A stretch of DNA of 64,000 nt, taken from the NCBI GenBank assembly GCA_028284125.1, contig JANQSI010000009.1, positions 124,001 to 188,000 of the forward strand. The letters are read 5' to 3'. Source of the stretch: Cyclobacteriaceae bacterium. GTDB taxonomy: Bacteria; Bacteroidota; Bacteroidia; Cytophagales; Cyclobacteriaceae. Each line of letters opens with the position of its first letter. Position 1 is the stretch's first letter. A model generated the notes under the pieces. The model saw only the letters and a list, made by a program, of their open reading frames with translations, was not told the origin of the DNA and did no database searches. Of the stretch, positions 1 to 7,747 are shown piece after piece. A program made the position numbers and the translations under genes.

Positions 1-57
1 TTGGATGCTTATAAAATCATTGCAAGAAAAATTGTAAAACAAAAAAAATCAGCATGA
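1..57 (+). CDS. 3' end of an upstream gene (partial)
   Basis: Frame 1 is open from the window edge and stops with TGA at 55-57. The 18 visible residues are basic (ending KQKKSA). The stop overlaps the cheW start as ATGA, so this gene probably heads the same operon. It could be the tail of cheA or of a response regulator, but the fragment is too short to identify. Confidence 0.5.
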   Translation: MDAYKIIARKIVKQKKSA

Positions 58-581
58 GGAGCATAGAAGAAGAAAATGAGCATGAAGAAATGGAATCATA
101 TTTATCATTCAAATTAGATGATGAGATTTTCGCTGTAGATGTAAAAAAAGTAATTGAGATCCTCGAAGTACCAGGCATCACGAGTATTCCATTATCACCA
201 GATTATATGGCAGGTGTCATTAACCTGAGAGGAAAAGTTCTGCCATTGATTGATACCAAGGTCAAATTTGGATTAGAGCCAATTGAATTTACTGTGGAAA
301 CTTGCATTGTTGTGATAGAAATTGAAGTCGAAGGAGAAGTATTGCAGATTGGAACTTTGGTTGACGCTGTGCTTGAAGTTTTAGAAATACCACAGTCCAG
401 TATTCAACCTTCTCCAAGCATTGAAGCCAAGTATAGACTAGATTTTATTCGAGGAATGATCAGAAGAGAAGAGGATTTCATCATGCTACTCAATTTGGAT
501 GAAGTATTCAGCATTCAAGATGTGATGTATATGCAAGAGGCGAACGAGAGCATGTCTTCTGAGGAGTTGACGGAAAAATAA
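54..581 (+). CDS. cheW: Chemotaxis coupling protein CheW
   Basis: CheW is the cytoplasmic adaptor linking chemoreceptors to the CheA kinase. The 175-residue product has one CheW-like domain at about residues 14-155. It includes the characteristic run [14 protein letters not shown] (about 62-75), followed by the second beta-subdomain. A charged Glu-rich N-terminal extension precedes the domain. The ATG overlaps the upstream stop (ATGA), indicating translational coupling. An MCP and cheR follow directly, so it belongs to the receptor-array module. The family assignment is firm. Which kinase it couples to is unknown, because no CheA with a CheW-like P5 domain lies in the window. Confidence 0.93.
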   Translation: MRSIEEENEHEEMESYLSFKLDDEIFAVDVKKVIEILEVPGITSIPLSPDYMAGVINLRGKVLPLIDTKVKFGLEPIEFTVETCIVVIEIEVEGEVLQIGTLVDAVLEVLEIPQSSIQPSPSIEAKYRLDFIRGMIRREEDFIMLLNLDEVFSIQDVMYMQEANESMSSEELTEK

Positions 582-594
582 GAAAGAGAAGAGG

Positions 595-1836
595 ATGAAT
601 TTAACCATTAAATCAAAAGTAATTCTGTTGGTAGTTATCGTGGTTATGATAGCTATTGTTCTTGGCGTTCAACTCCATTTATTGCTTCAGACGCTTGACA
701 ATAACGAACCAAACGCTATTGAAGAAGCGCAGAAATACGCGCAATATTTATCACTATCCTTAGATATTGGAGGTATTTTCCTGGTTGTCGTTTTTATTTT
801 GATTTATAGGTATTTCAAGAGGTCTTTGGAAACTGCATTTGGAGCTGTGGAAACAATTTCTAAAGGAAACCTAGATGTAGATATTGATATTGCAACAGAT
901 GATGAAGTGGGCAAACTGCTATCGAAATTGAAAACGATGAGCAACAAACTTCGGGATATAGTTTCTGCGGTTGTGACAAGTAGCGAAAGCATTGCCAATG
1001 CAAGTTTAGAACTTAGTAGATCTGCGCAGGTTATGTCAGAAGGAGCTTCTGATCAGGCAAGTTCCGCTGAGGAAGTCTCTTCTTCTATGGAAGAAATGGC
1101 AGCCAATATTGAGCAGAACACAGCCAACGCAAAAGAAACCGAAAAGCTTTCACGCTCAGGTGCCACGAGTCTGGAAGATAGCAGTGAAATGGTAAAGAGA
1201 ACATTAGATTCCATGAATACCATCACTAGCAAAATTTCAATTATTGGTGAAATTGCCAGACAAACCAACCTACTAGCCCTAAACGCTGCAGTAGAAGCAG
1301 CAAGAGCGGGCGAGCATGGGAAAGGGTTTGCAGTTGTGGCTGCTGAGATCAGACGATTAGCGGAGAGAAGCCAGGTCGCAGCAAAAGAAATTGATGAGGA
1401 GTCTTTGCTGGGAATAGAAATTGCTCAGGCATCGATGGACGTGCTTTCCAATATTGTTCCTGAAATACAAAAGGCATCCGATCTTGTGATGCAAATTTCT
1501 ACCGCTAGTGTCGAGCAAAATAGCGGCGCAGATCAAATTAACAATGCGATTCAGAACTTGAACAATGTGGTTCAACAAAATGCTGCAGTAGCTCAAGAAA
1601 TGGCCGCTAACTCTGAAGAACTGAACAACCAGGCGAATGTGCTGAGTGACGCGATATCTTTCTTCACCATCGAAGGAGAGAAGAGTTATAGCTCAACGCC
1701 AGAGGTCATGGATCAAGAGCCTCAGCCTGTTATGGAAAGTGTTGAAAAAACTCAAGAGTCATCGCGAGACGAAGGAATAAATATTGATTTAGGTGATGGA
1801 TCGGATATGAAGGACTCTGAATTTGAGAAGTTTTGA
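595..1836 (+). CDS. Methyl-accepting chemotaxis protein with C-terminal CheR-tether-like pentapeptide
   Basis: A 413-residue receptor. It has TM1 at about 7-30, only about 20 residues outside, TM2 at about 53-70, HAMP at about 72-125 and a long coiled-coil signalling domain. The hairpin tip is the near-invariant [20 protein letters not shown] (about 222-241). With almost no periplasmic domain it probably senses internal or membrane state, or acts through a partner. After the coiled coil comes a flexible acidic tail of about 50 residues. The last five residues are EFEKF, matching the x-aromatic-x-x-aromatic pentapeptide that tethers CheR/CheB in other bacteria, and cheR is the next gene. Its TGA overlaps the next TTG (TTGA). 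Confidence 0.92.
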   Translation: MNLTIKSKVILLVVIVVMIAIVLGVQLHLLLQTLDNNEPNAIEEAQKYAQYLSLSLDIGGIFLVVVFILIYRYFKRSLETAFGAVETISKGNLDVDIDIATDDEVGKLLSKLKTMSNKLRDIVSAVVTSSESIANASLELSRSAQVMSEGASDQASSAEEVSSSMEEMAANIEQNTANAKETEKLSRSGATSLEDSSEMVKRTLDSMNTITSKISIIGEIARQTNLLALNAAVEAARAGEHGKGFAVVAAEIRRLAERSQVAAKEIDEESLLGIEIAQASMDVLSNIVPEIQKASDLVMQISTASVEQNSGADQINNAIQNLNNVVQQNAAVAQEMAANSEELNNQANVLSDAISFFTIEGEKSYSSTPEVMDQEPQPVMESVEKTQESSRDEGINIDLGDGSDMKDSEFEKF

Positions 1837-2693
1837 TAGAACAGACCATTCCAAATATTGTAGAAAGCCCGAAGCGAATGAGTACTGATGAATTCAAGCA
1901 AATAAGTGAATTCATTACGACTCACTATGGTATCAAACTTCCGGATTTTAAAAAAACAATGGTAGAAGGAAGGCTTCAAAAGCGACTCAGAAAAACCGGT
2001 ATTCCTTCTTTCTCAGCTTACATTGATTTGGTATTTAGCAAGCATGGAAAAGAGGAGCTGCTTGAAATGATAGATGCAATCTCTACGAACAAAACTGATT
2101 TCTACAGAGAATCTTCACACTTTGATTTTCTCACAGGCACTTTGTTACCGAAATTCACCAAAGAACACGCTGGTCAAAAATTAAAGATCTGGAGCGCAGC
2201 AGCTTCAAGCGGTGAGGAAATATACACGATAGCTATGGTGATGGAAGAATACAATTCCACCATTAATGGAGCAATCAACTACTCGATTCTAGGTACCGAC
2301 ATCTCAGTTGAAAAGCTTAAGACAGCCATTTCTGCGATCTACCCGGAAGATCGAATTAAAGATATTCCAGTACTTATTAGAGATAAGTACCTCATGAAGA
2401 GTAAAGATTCTTCAAGAAAAGTGGTTCGATTTATTCCATCCATTCGTTCTAAAGCTCAATTCAAGCGCTTAAATCTAATGGATAACAGATACGATGTGGA
2501 TGATGATTATGATATTGTTTTTTGCCGGAATGTGCTCATTTATTTTGATAAAGACCTTCAGGAAAGAGTCATCAATAAGCTTTGTGAAAAACTAAAACCA
2601 GGAGGATATTTTTTCTTAGGCCACTCCGAGTCAATCATTGGGAAAAAGGTACCATTGAAGCAAATAGAACCTACCGTATACCAAAAAATATAG
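1833..2693 (+). CDS. cheR: Chemotaxis protein methyltransferase CheR
   Basis: CheR transfers methyl from SAM to receptor glutamates. The product has an N-terminal helical CheR_N region (about 17-80) and a Rossmann methyltransferase domain. The SAM-binding region includes [13 protein letters not shown] (about 114-126), and the late motif [12 protein letters not shown] is followed by [15 protein letters not shown]. The listed start is TTG at 1833, overlapping the MCP stop (TTGA). An in-frame ATG at 1878 (MSTDEF) would give 271 residues and also fits the family. I keep the coupled TTG because the same TTGA junction recurs twice downstream. The product ends 6 nt before the next gene. Confidence 0.92.
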   Translation: MIEQTIPNIVESPKRMSTDEFKQISEFITTHYGIKLPDFKKTMVEGRLQKRLRKTGIPSFSAYIDLVFSKHGKEELLEMIDAISTNKTDFYRESSHFDFLTGTLLPKFTKEHAGQKLKIWSAAASSGEEIYTIAMVMEEYNSTINGAINYSILGTDISVEKLKTAISAIYPEDRIKDIPVLIRDKYLMKSKDSSRKVVRFIPSIRSKAQFKRLNLMDNRYDVDDDYDIVFCRNVLIYFDKDLQERVINKLCEKLKPGGYFFLGHSESIIGKKVPLKQIEPTVYQKI

Positions 2694-2699
2694 TCAGCA

Positions 2700-3551
2700 A
2701 TGGAAGAAGATATCAAGCAAAAGATCAAACAACTTGAAGAGAGAAACGCCAAGCTTGAAAGAAGAATCGAATTGGTCAATTCAAAGCTTTTGAAATCTGA
2801 AGAGCTGAAAAGTGATTTCTTGTCCAACATTAAAAATGAGATCAATAATCCGATGACTTCAATTCTAGGGTTGGTTAATCAAATTGCCGCATCACCGGAT
2901 GATATTGAACAAACAGCAACAAATGCCAATTTGGTTTATTCTGAAATGTCCGCATTGAATTTCCAAATCAGAAACATTTTCAACGCAGCAGAAATTGAAG
3001 CAGGTCAGTCATTCCCGGTTATTTCTCACATCAACATTAGAGAACTCATTGAGGAGCTTCTTCATTCATTCCAGCATCTGGCTGAGAAAAAAAATATTGA
3101 ATTTGATCTACAATTGGAAGCGGACGAATCATTTTGTTCAGATCATGAAAAAATACAAGTTATTGTAGCCAACTTGATTTCTAACGCAATCAAGTTTAGT
3201 CACAACGACTCCAAAATCATTATAAGAACTCACAACGATGAAGAGTCGAAACTTCACATACACGTTCAGGATTTTGGAGTAGGTATAGAGACGAAAAACC
3301 TAGGACAGATCTATGATAGGTTCAGACAATTGGATACCGGAACAAGAAAGGAATTTGGTGGTCATGGGCTTGGTCTTTCAATCGTCCATTCCCTGGTTTC
3401 CATTCTAGAAGGTACGCTTGATATGAAGAGTAAATTCAATGAAGGAACACATTTCGAAATTGAATTACCACCAAGAGAAGTTACTGATGTAGAGTTGCAG
3501 GAAGATGAAGTTTTGTTTACCAACGATAACGAAGAAGGAGAGGTGTTTTGA
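2700..3551 (+). CDS. Histidine-kinase-like protein lacking the phospho-acceptor His
   Basis: A soluble 283-residue protein. It has an N-terminal coiled coil (about 1-36), a HisKA-like dimerisation helix and a HATPase_c domain. The N box (NLISNAIKFS), G1 box (DFGVGI) and G2 box (GGHGLGLSIV) are intact, so ATP binding is likely. The H box, normally S-H-E-[IL]-R-T-P, reads K-N-E-I-N-N-P. The catalytic His is Asn46 (codon AAT, 2835-2837). It therefore cannot autophosphorylate in the classical way. It may act as an ATP-dependent scaffold, a phosphatase or a partner of another kinase (inference). It has no sensor domain and lies between cheR and cheD. Its stop overlaps the cheD start as TTGA. Confidence 0.85.
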   Translation: MEEDIKQKIKQLEERNAKLERRIELVNSKLLKSEELKSDFLSNIKNEINNPMTSILGLVNQIAASPDDIEQTATNANLVYSEMSALNFQIRNIFNAAEIEAGQSFPVISHINIRELIEELLHSFQHLAEKKNIEFDLQLEADESFCSDHEKIQVIVANLISNAIKFSHNDSKIIIRTHNDEESKLHIHVQDFGVGIETKNLGQIYDRFRQLDTGTRKEFGGHGLGLSIVHSLVSILEGTLDMKSKFNEGTHFEIELPPREVTDVELQEDEVLFTNDNEEGEVF

Positions 3552-4036
3552 TCGAAGCTGAAGTGCAGATAGAAAAATATTACCTCTACCCGTCTAACAT
3601 TTACGTAAGTGTGGAGCCGTGCCTGATCACAACCGTGTTGGGGTCATGTATTGCGATATGTCTTTACGATAAAAAAAAGAAAATAGGTGGTATTAATCAT
3701 TTCATGCTTCCCCTTTGGAATGGCGAAGGACTAGCGTCTGCGAAGTATGGAAATGTGGCGATGGAAAAATTGATCTCAGAAATGACCAAGAAAGGAGCTA
3801 GTCGAGAAGATATGGAAGCAAAAATGTTCGGTGGAGCCAACCTTGTCAATCTAACCATGAATGTTGGAGAAAGAAATGCTGAAACAGCGCAGCGGATCCT
3901 TAATAATGAGAATATAAAGTTGGTCGCAAAGAGTATTGGCGGTACGCAAGGAAGAAAAATCATTTTTGATACCTCAAATGGAAGTGTTCATATGCGATAC
4001 ATCCAGCAAACCCATGACCTAAGACATAAGATTTGA
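3548..4036 (+). CDS. cheD: Chemoreceptor glutamine deamidase CheD
   Basis: CheD deamidates receptor glutamines, making them methylatable by CheR, and in some species cooperates with CheC. The 162-residue product carries the catalytic signature TVLGSCIAICLYD (nucleophilic Cys in GSC) and GGINHFMLP (catalytic His). The conserved Gly/Ala-rich block MFGGANL follows at about 97-103. The TTG start overlaps the upstream TGA, and the gene's own stop overlaps the cheB TTG. A CheC-like phosphatase is encoded 2.7 kb downstream, so a CheC-CheD interaction is possible. Confidence 0.93.
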   Translation: MIEAEVQIEKYYLYPSNIYVSVEPCLITTVLGSCIAICLYDKKKKIGGINHFMLPLWNGEGLASAKYGNVAMEKLISEMTKKGASREDMEAKMFGGANLVNLTMNVGERNAETAQRILNNENIKLVAKSIGGTQGRKIIFDTSNGSVHMRYIQQTHDLRHKI

Positions 4037-5097
4037 GCAGGAAGATCAAAATATTGATTGTTGATGATTCCGTTCTGGTGCGAAAAACACTAGCGGATGT
4101 TTTTGCTACTGATGATGAGCTGGAAGTAATAGGAGAGGCTATTGATCCATATATGGCGGTCAAAGAGTTAAGAAAAATGGCTCCTGATGTGATCACATTA
4201 GACATTGAAATGCCAAAAATGGATGGTATCACCTTTCTCAAGAAACTGATGTCGCAGCATCCAATTCCAGTGGTTGTCATTTCTACACTGACTCAGAAAG
4301 GAACACGGGAAGCACTTACTGCTTTGGAATTAGGAGCAGTGGAAGTATTGGCTAAACCTAAAATCAATACCAAGGAAGAACTTATTGAGAAAAAGGAAAG
4401 TCTCATAAGAATTGTTAAGTCAGCAGCAAAAGCCAATCTTACCAAGCTTTCCCTAGCCAATAATACCTTTCAGGAACAAGCTAGATTCCGAGAGATCAAA
4501 AGAAACTATGAGAAAAATCCAAGCAACGATCTGGTCGCAATCGGAGCTTCGACCGGCGGAACAACAGCCCTAAAAATGATCTTAAAGGGGCTGACCAGAC
4601 TTTGTCCTGCGGTGGTAGTTGTTCAACATATGCCAGAGATGTTCACGAAGCAGTTCGCTGATCGCCTTGATGGAGAATGTGAAATACATGTCAAAGAAGC
4701 TCAGGATGGAGATCGATTGTACATGGGCCAAGCGTTGATCGCTCCAGGAAATAAACATATGATGTTAAAAGGTCGGGCTCCCAATTTTTATGTGCAAGTA
4801 GTGGATGGACCCAGAGTAAATCATCATAAACCTTCTATTGATGTGCTGTTCAAATCAATTGCCAGGTACGCAGGAGAAAAAGCAGTAGGAGTGTTGCTGA
4901 CAGGAATGGGCAAAGATGGAGCTAATGGATTATTGGAAATGAAAAAGCATGGCTCTTACAATATTGCTCAAAATGAAAGCACCAGTGTGGTTTTTGGCAT
5001 GCCAAAGGAGGCAATTCGACTAGGAGCATCCCATGAAGTTTTACCTATTGAAAAAATAGGAAATGCCATGCTAAAACGTAGACAATCAACAAGATAG
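4033..5097 (+). CDS. cheB: Protein-glutamate methylesterase CheB
   Basis: A two-domain enzyme that removes receptor methyl groups and is activated by phosphorylation. The receiver domain (about 4-125) has the acidic pair D11/D12, phospho-acceptor D57 in LDIEMP and K108. The C-terminal esterase (about 165-350) has the catalytic triad S173 (GASTGG), H199 (VVQHMP) and D295 (TGMGKDGANG). The 354-residue length is normal. The start is TTG at 4033, overlapping the cheD stop. With cheR and cheD the operon encodes full receptor adaptation chemistry. Confidence 0.95.
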   Translation: MSRKIKILIVDDSVLVRKTLADVFATDDELEVIGEAIDPYMAVKELRKMAPDVITLDIEMPKMDGITFLKKLMSQHPIPVVVISTLTQKGTREALTALELGAVEVLAKPKINTKEELIEKKESLIRIVKSAAKANLTKLSLANNTFQEQARFREIKRNYEKNPSNDLVAIGASTGGTTALKMILKGLTRLCPAVVVVQHMPEMFTKQFADRLDGECEIHVKEAQDGDRLYMGQALIAPGNKHMMLKGRAPNFYVQVVDGPRVNHHKPSIDVLFKSIARYAGEKAVGVLLTGMGKDGANGLLEMKKHGSYNIAQNESTSVVFGMPKEAIRLGASHEVLPIEKIGNAMLKRRQSTR

Positions 5098-5112
5098 TAT
5101 ATATTTAAAAAA

Positions 5113-6648
5113 ATGAATTTACTAGATAAGTTAAAGTTACCAGCCTTTCGCTCTTCTATTCGCTCCAAGCTACTACTCAGCTTCGTGCTCTTGATCGGAA
5201 TTTTTATCGCCAGCTTTATCGTGATTCACTACTCCGTCACAGATTCAGAAGGAGTAATGTCAGATTTATCTTCGCAAAAGGACGATTCTGTGGCAAGCCT
5301 GGAATCACTCAAGGACTTGGTATACGAGAGTAAATACCTGACCTCTATTTGGATTTACAACAGAAGTGACGAAGAATCGAAAGAAAACTTAAGAGTTTAC
5401 CATTCAGTTTACCCAACGCTGAAAGAAAACATCCAGCGAATGGCTGAAACCTGGGAGCCAGAAACAAAAAAATTAGCGGATTCAGTCATCACGTTGACCG
5501 ACCTTTTACTACAAGAGCAAAGCTTGGTAATGACTTCTTTAGAGACATTTGATGATTATGAAGACATCATTAATATGATGGAAACAGAATCCTCGATCCA
5601 GAGTATTCAATTTCTAGCGATCGACATTATTCCAAATTTGGAAAACCTGATTGCGATAAAGACTACAGAAGGTGTTAGAGAGGAAGTTAATTCGAACTTT
5701 TCCTACATGAAGAATACAATCTACTGGATCTCAGTTTTGATTGTAGTTATAGGAGTATTCACTTATTTATTCATAAGTAGAACCATTGTAAATCCAATAA
5801 TCAGTGCCTCCAACGTAGTTCAGAAAGTAGTAGAAGGTGATTTAACAGTAGCAATTGAAAAATCTACTGAAGACGAGGTAGGCCAATTGATGGCGCAGTT
5901 CGAACAGATGATTGAGAAGCTACAAAGTGTGATCAGCTATATCACTCAATCATCCGTGGACATTGAAAAAGCCAGTGGGCAAATGAAAGATTCGTCTGAA
6001 GTGCTCGCTTCAGGAGCAGAAAATCAGACTTTCTCGGTAGAAAAAGTCGCTTCTTCAATGGAAGAAATGTCTGCAAGTATCGGACTCAATGCAACCAATG
6101 CGGTGGAAACTGAAAAAATTGCTGTTAGCTCTGCGGAGGATGTCGAAAGTGGTAATGAATCAGTAGTTAAAACATTGGAGTCTATGAAATTGATAACCAA
6201 TAAGATATCAATTATTGGAGAAATAGCGAGACAAACAAATTTATTAGCTCTGAATGCGGCAGTAGAAGCGGCTCGTGCCGGAGAACACGGAAAAGGATTT
6301 GCCGTTGTTGCGGCTGAAATTAGGAGATTGGCTGAGAGAAGTCAGGCTGCTTCAGCAGAAATTGATTCAGTTTCATCTGGCGGGGTAGACATTGCCCAAA
6401 CCTCAGGAGAACTGCTTCAAAATCTTGTATCCAAGATTCAGAAAACTTCAGAGCTGATTCAGGAGATAAGTAGTGCAAGTCAAGAGCAAAGTACAGGAGC
6501 AAACCAGGTCAATAATGCGATTCAGGATTTGAATGTGATTGTGGGACAGAACGATGCTTCAGCCAAGAAGATTAGAGAGAATTCCGAAGAACTTGATCGA
6601 CTTGCGATCGGATTAAAACAGGCAGTATCTTTTTTCAAACTAAGATGA
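5113..6648 (+). CDS. Methyl-accepting chemotaxis protein (large periplasmic domain)
   Basis: A 511-residue receptor. It has a short cytoplasmic N-terminus, TM1 at about 21-44, an all-helical periplasmic domain of about 150 residues (four-helix-bundle type, Glu/Ser/Leu-rich), TM2 at about 195-217 and HAMP at about 218-270. The signalling coiled coil carries the same 20-residue tip found in the first MCP. The two signalling domains are clearly paralogous. Unlike the first MCP it ends at VSFFKLR with no tail and no CheR pentapeptide, so the shorter receptor may recruit CheR for both (inference). It lies 15 nt after cheB. A 104-nt gap follows. Confidence 0.93.
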   Translation: MNLLDKLKLPAFRSSIRSKLLLSFVLLIGIFIASFIVIHYSVTDSEGVMSDLSSQKDDSVASLESLKDLVYESKYLTSIWIYNRSDEESKENLRVYHSVYPTLKENIQRMAETWEPETKKLADSVITLTDLLLQEQSLVMTSLETFDDYEDIINMMETESSIQSIQFLAIDIIPNLENLIAIKTTEGVREEVNSNFSYMKNTIYWISVLIVVIGVFTYLFISRTIVNPIISASNVVQKVVEGDLTVAIEKSTEDEVGQLMAQFEQMIEKLQSVISYITQSSVDIEKASGQMKDSSEVLASGAENQTFSVEKVASSMEEMSASIGLNATNAVETEKIAVSSAEDVESGNESVVKTLESMKLITNKISIIGEIARQTNLLALNAAVEAARAGEHGKGFAVVAAEIRRLAERSQAASAEIDSVSSGGVDIAQTSGELLQNLVSKIQKTSELIQEISSASQEQSTGANQVNNAIQDLNVIVGQNDASAKKIRENSEELDRLAIGLKQAVSFFKLR

Positions 6649-6752
6649 GGGCATATCCATCGAAAAAAATAGATGAATTCACTTTTTATCAAATAATTTG
6701 CAACCGAGTTTAAACCAGCTAAAACCAGTTATACTCACTAAATCAAACCTAA

Positions 6753-7349
6753 ATGTTAAACAACTTGAAAGAGAACGAAATAGAAGTAGCCACTAAGCTC
6801 ATAAATGGAGGTCTTGCAATGGCAAAATCGTCCATGGAACAAATTCTTCAAAGTCCTATAACACTGAAAAAAGTAGCTTTTGGAATAGACAAAGAAGATG
6901 TCTCCAAATTCCGCTCAGAAGCAGATAACGTAAGCTTGATTAAAACTGAGCTAATGGGTGACCTAAAAGGCTCCTGTTTTTTGGTTTTTAGTGAGAGCGA
7001 TGTTGAAAAGATCAACAAGGCCTGCCTTCCAGCAGATATCCTAAATGACGATTCCCCAGAAAGCAAAATGATGATTCTTGGGTTTCTCACAGAGATCGAC
7101 AATATGGTGGCTGCAGCTGTCATTACGGAATTTGCTAACTTCTTAGGTGTGGACATTTTTGGGAATGTTCCATCACTTCACGTACTTAATAAGAATAAGG
7201 TAAATGAGTTTCTTGCGAATGAAACCACATCGTTTGATTCAGTCATTCATTTTAAAGCAATTTTTAAAGGAGAGGAACTAGATATATCACCAGATTTCAT
7301 TTGGATTTTCAATGAAAAATTCATGGACAAAATCAAAGAAGTCTTATAA
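6753..7349 (+). CDS. CheC/CheX-family CheY-P phosphatase (CheC-like)
   Basis: A 198-residue soluble protein. It contains the CheC/FliY active-site pattern E-x2-N-x22-P in the helix LTEIDNMVAAAV followed by NVP. The usual upstream Asp/Ser (x4 before Glu) is Gly here. The first half has a helix ending in ILQSP but does not keep the E-x2-N spacing, so probably only one active site works. It is followed directly by a CheY gene. The predicted role is to dephosphorylate CheY-P in the second signalling module. Confidence 0.75.
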   Translation: MLNNLKENEIEVATKLINGGLAMAKSSMEQILQSPITLKKVAFGIDKEDVSKFRSEADNVSLIKTELMGDLKGSCFLVFSESDVEKINKACLPADILNDDSPESKMMILGFLTEIDNMVAAAVITEFANFLGVDIFGNVPSLHVLNKNKVNEFLANETTSFDSVIHFKAIFKGEELDISPDFIWIFNEKFMDKIKEVL

Positions 7350-7389
7350 TTCAACCAACTAAAACAACCAACTAAAAACACAATTGACA

Positions 7390-7746
7390 ATGAGTAAGGT
7401 ATTAATTGTAGATGATTCAGTATACATGCGGACATTGATCAAAACCGCCTTAACTGATAAAGGACATGAGATTGTCGGAGAAGCCGCTGATGGAGAAACT
7501 GCCATCAACTTAGCCTTAGAATTAAGTCCGGATCTAATCACTTTGGACAACATATTGCCAGATATGATGGGGCTTGAAATTCTTAAGGTCTTGAAAGAAG
7601 AAGGCGTCACATCAAAGATTATAATGGTTAGTGCTGTAGGTCAGCAAACCGTGGTAAATAAAGGAAAAGAACTTGGAGCAGAGGAGTATATTGTAAAACC
7701 ATTCACCGCTGAGGCACTTATCGAGGTAGTGAACAAAGTCCTTTAG
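7390..7746 (+). CDS. cheY: CheY-like single-domain response regulator
   Basis: A stand-alone receiver domain of 118 residues. It has the N-terminal VDD acidic pair, phospho-acceptor Asp in LITLDNILPDM, the conserved Ser in MVSA and Lys in VKPF. A TTG two codons earlier (7384) is in frame, but the ATG at 7390 gives the standard MSKVLIVDD start and is preferred. The gene sits between the CheC-like phosphatase and the membrane CheA-type kinase, 1 nt from the latter, so it is a likely phosphorylation target of that kinase. Confidence 0.92.
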   Translation: MSKVLIVDDSVYMRTLIKTALTDKGHEIVGEAADGETAINLALELSPDLITLDNILPDMMGLEILKVLKEEGVTSKIIMVSAVGQQTVVNKGKELGAEEYIVKPFTAEALIEVVNKVL

Positions 7747-7747
7747 C

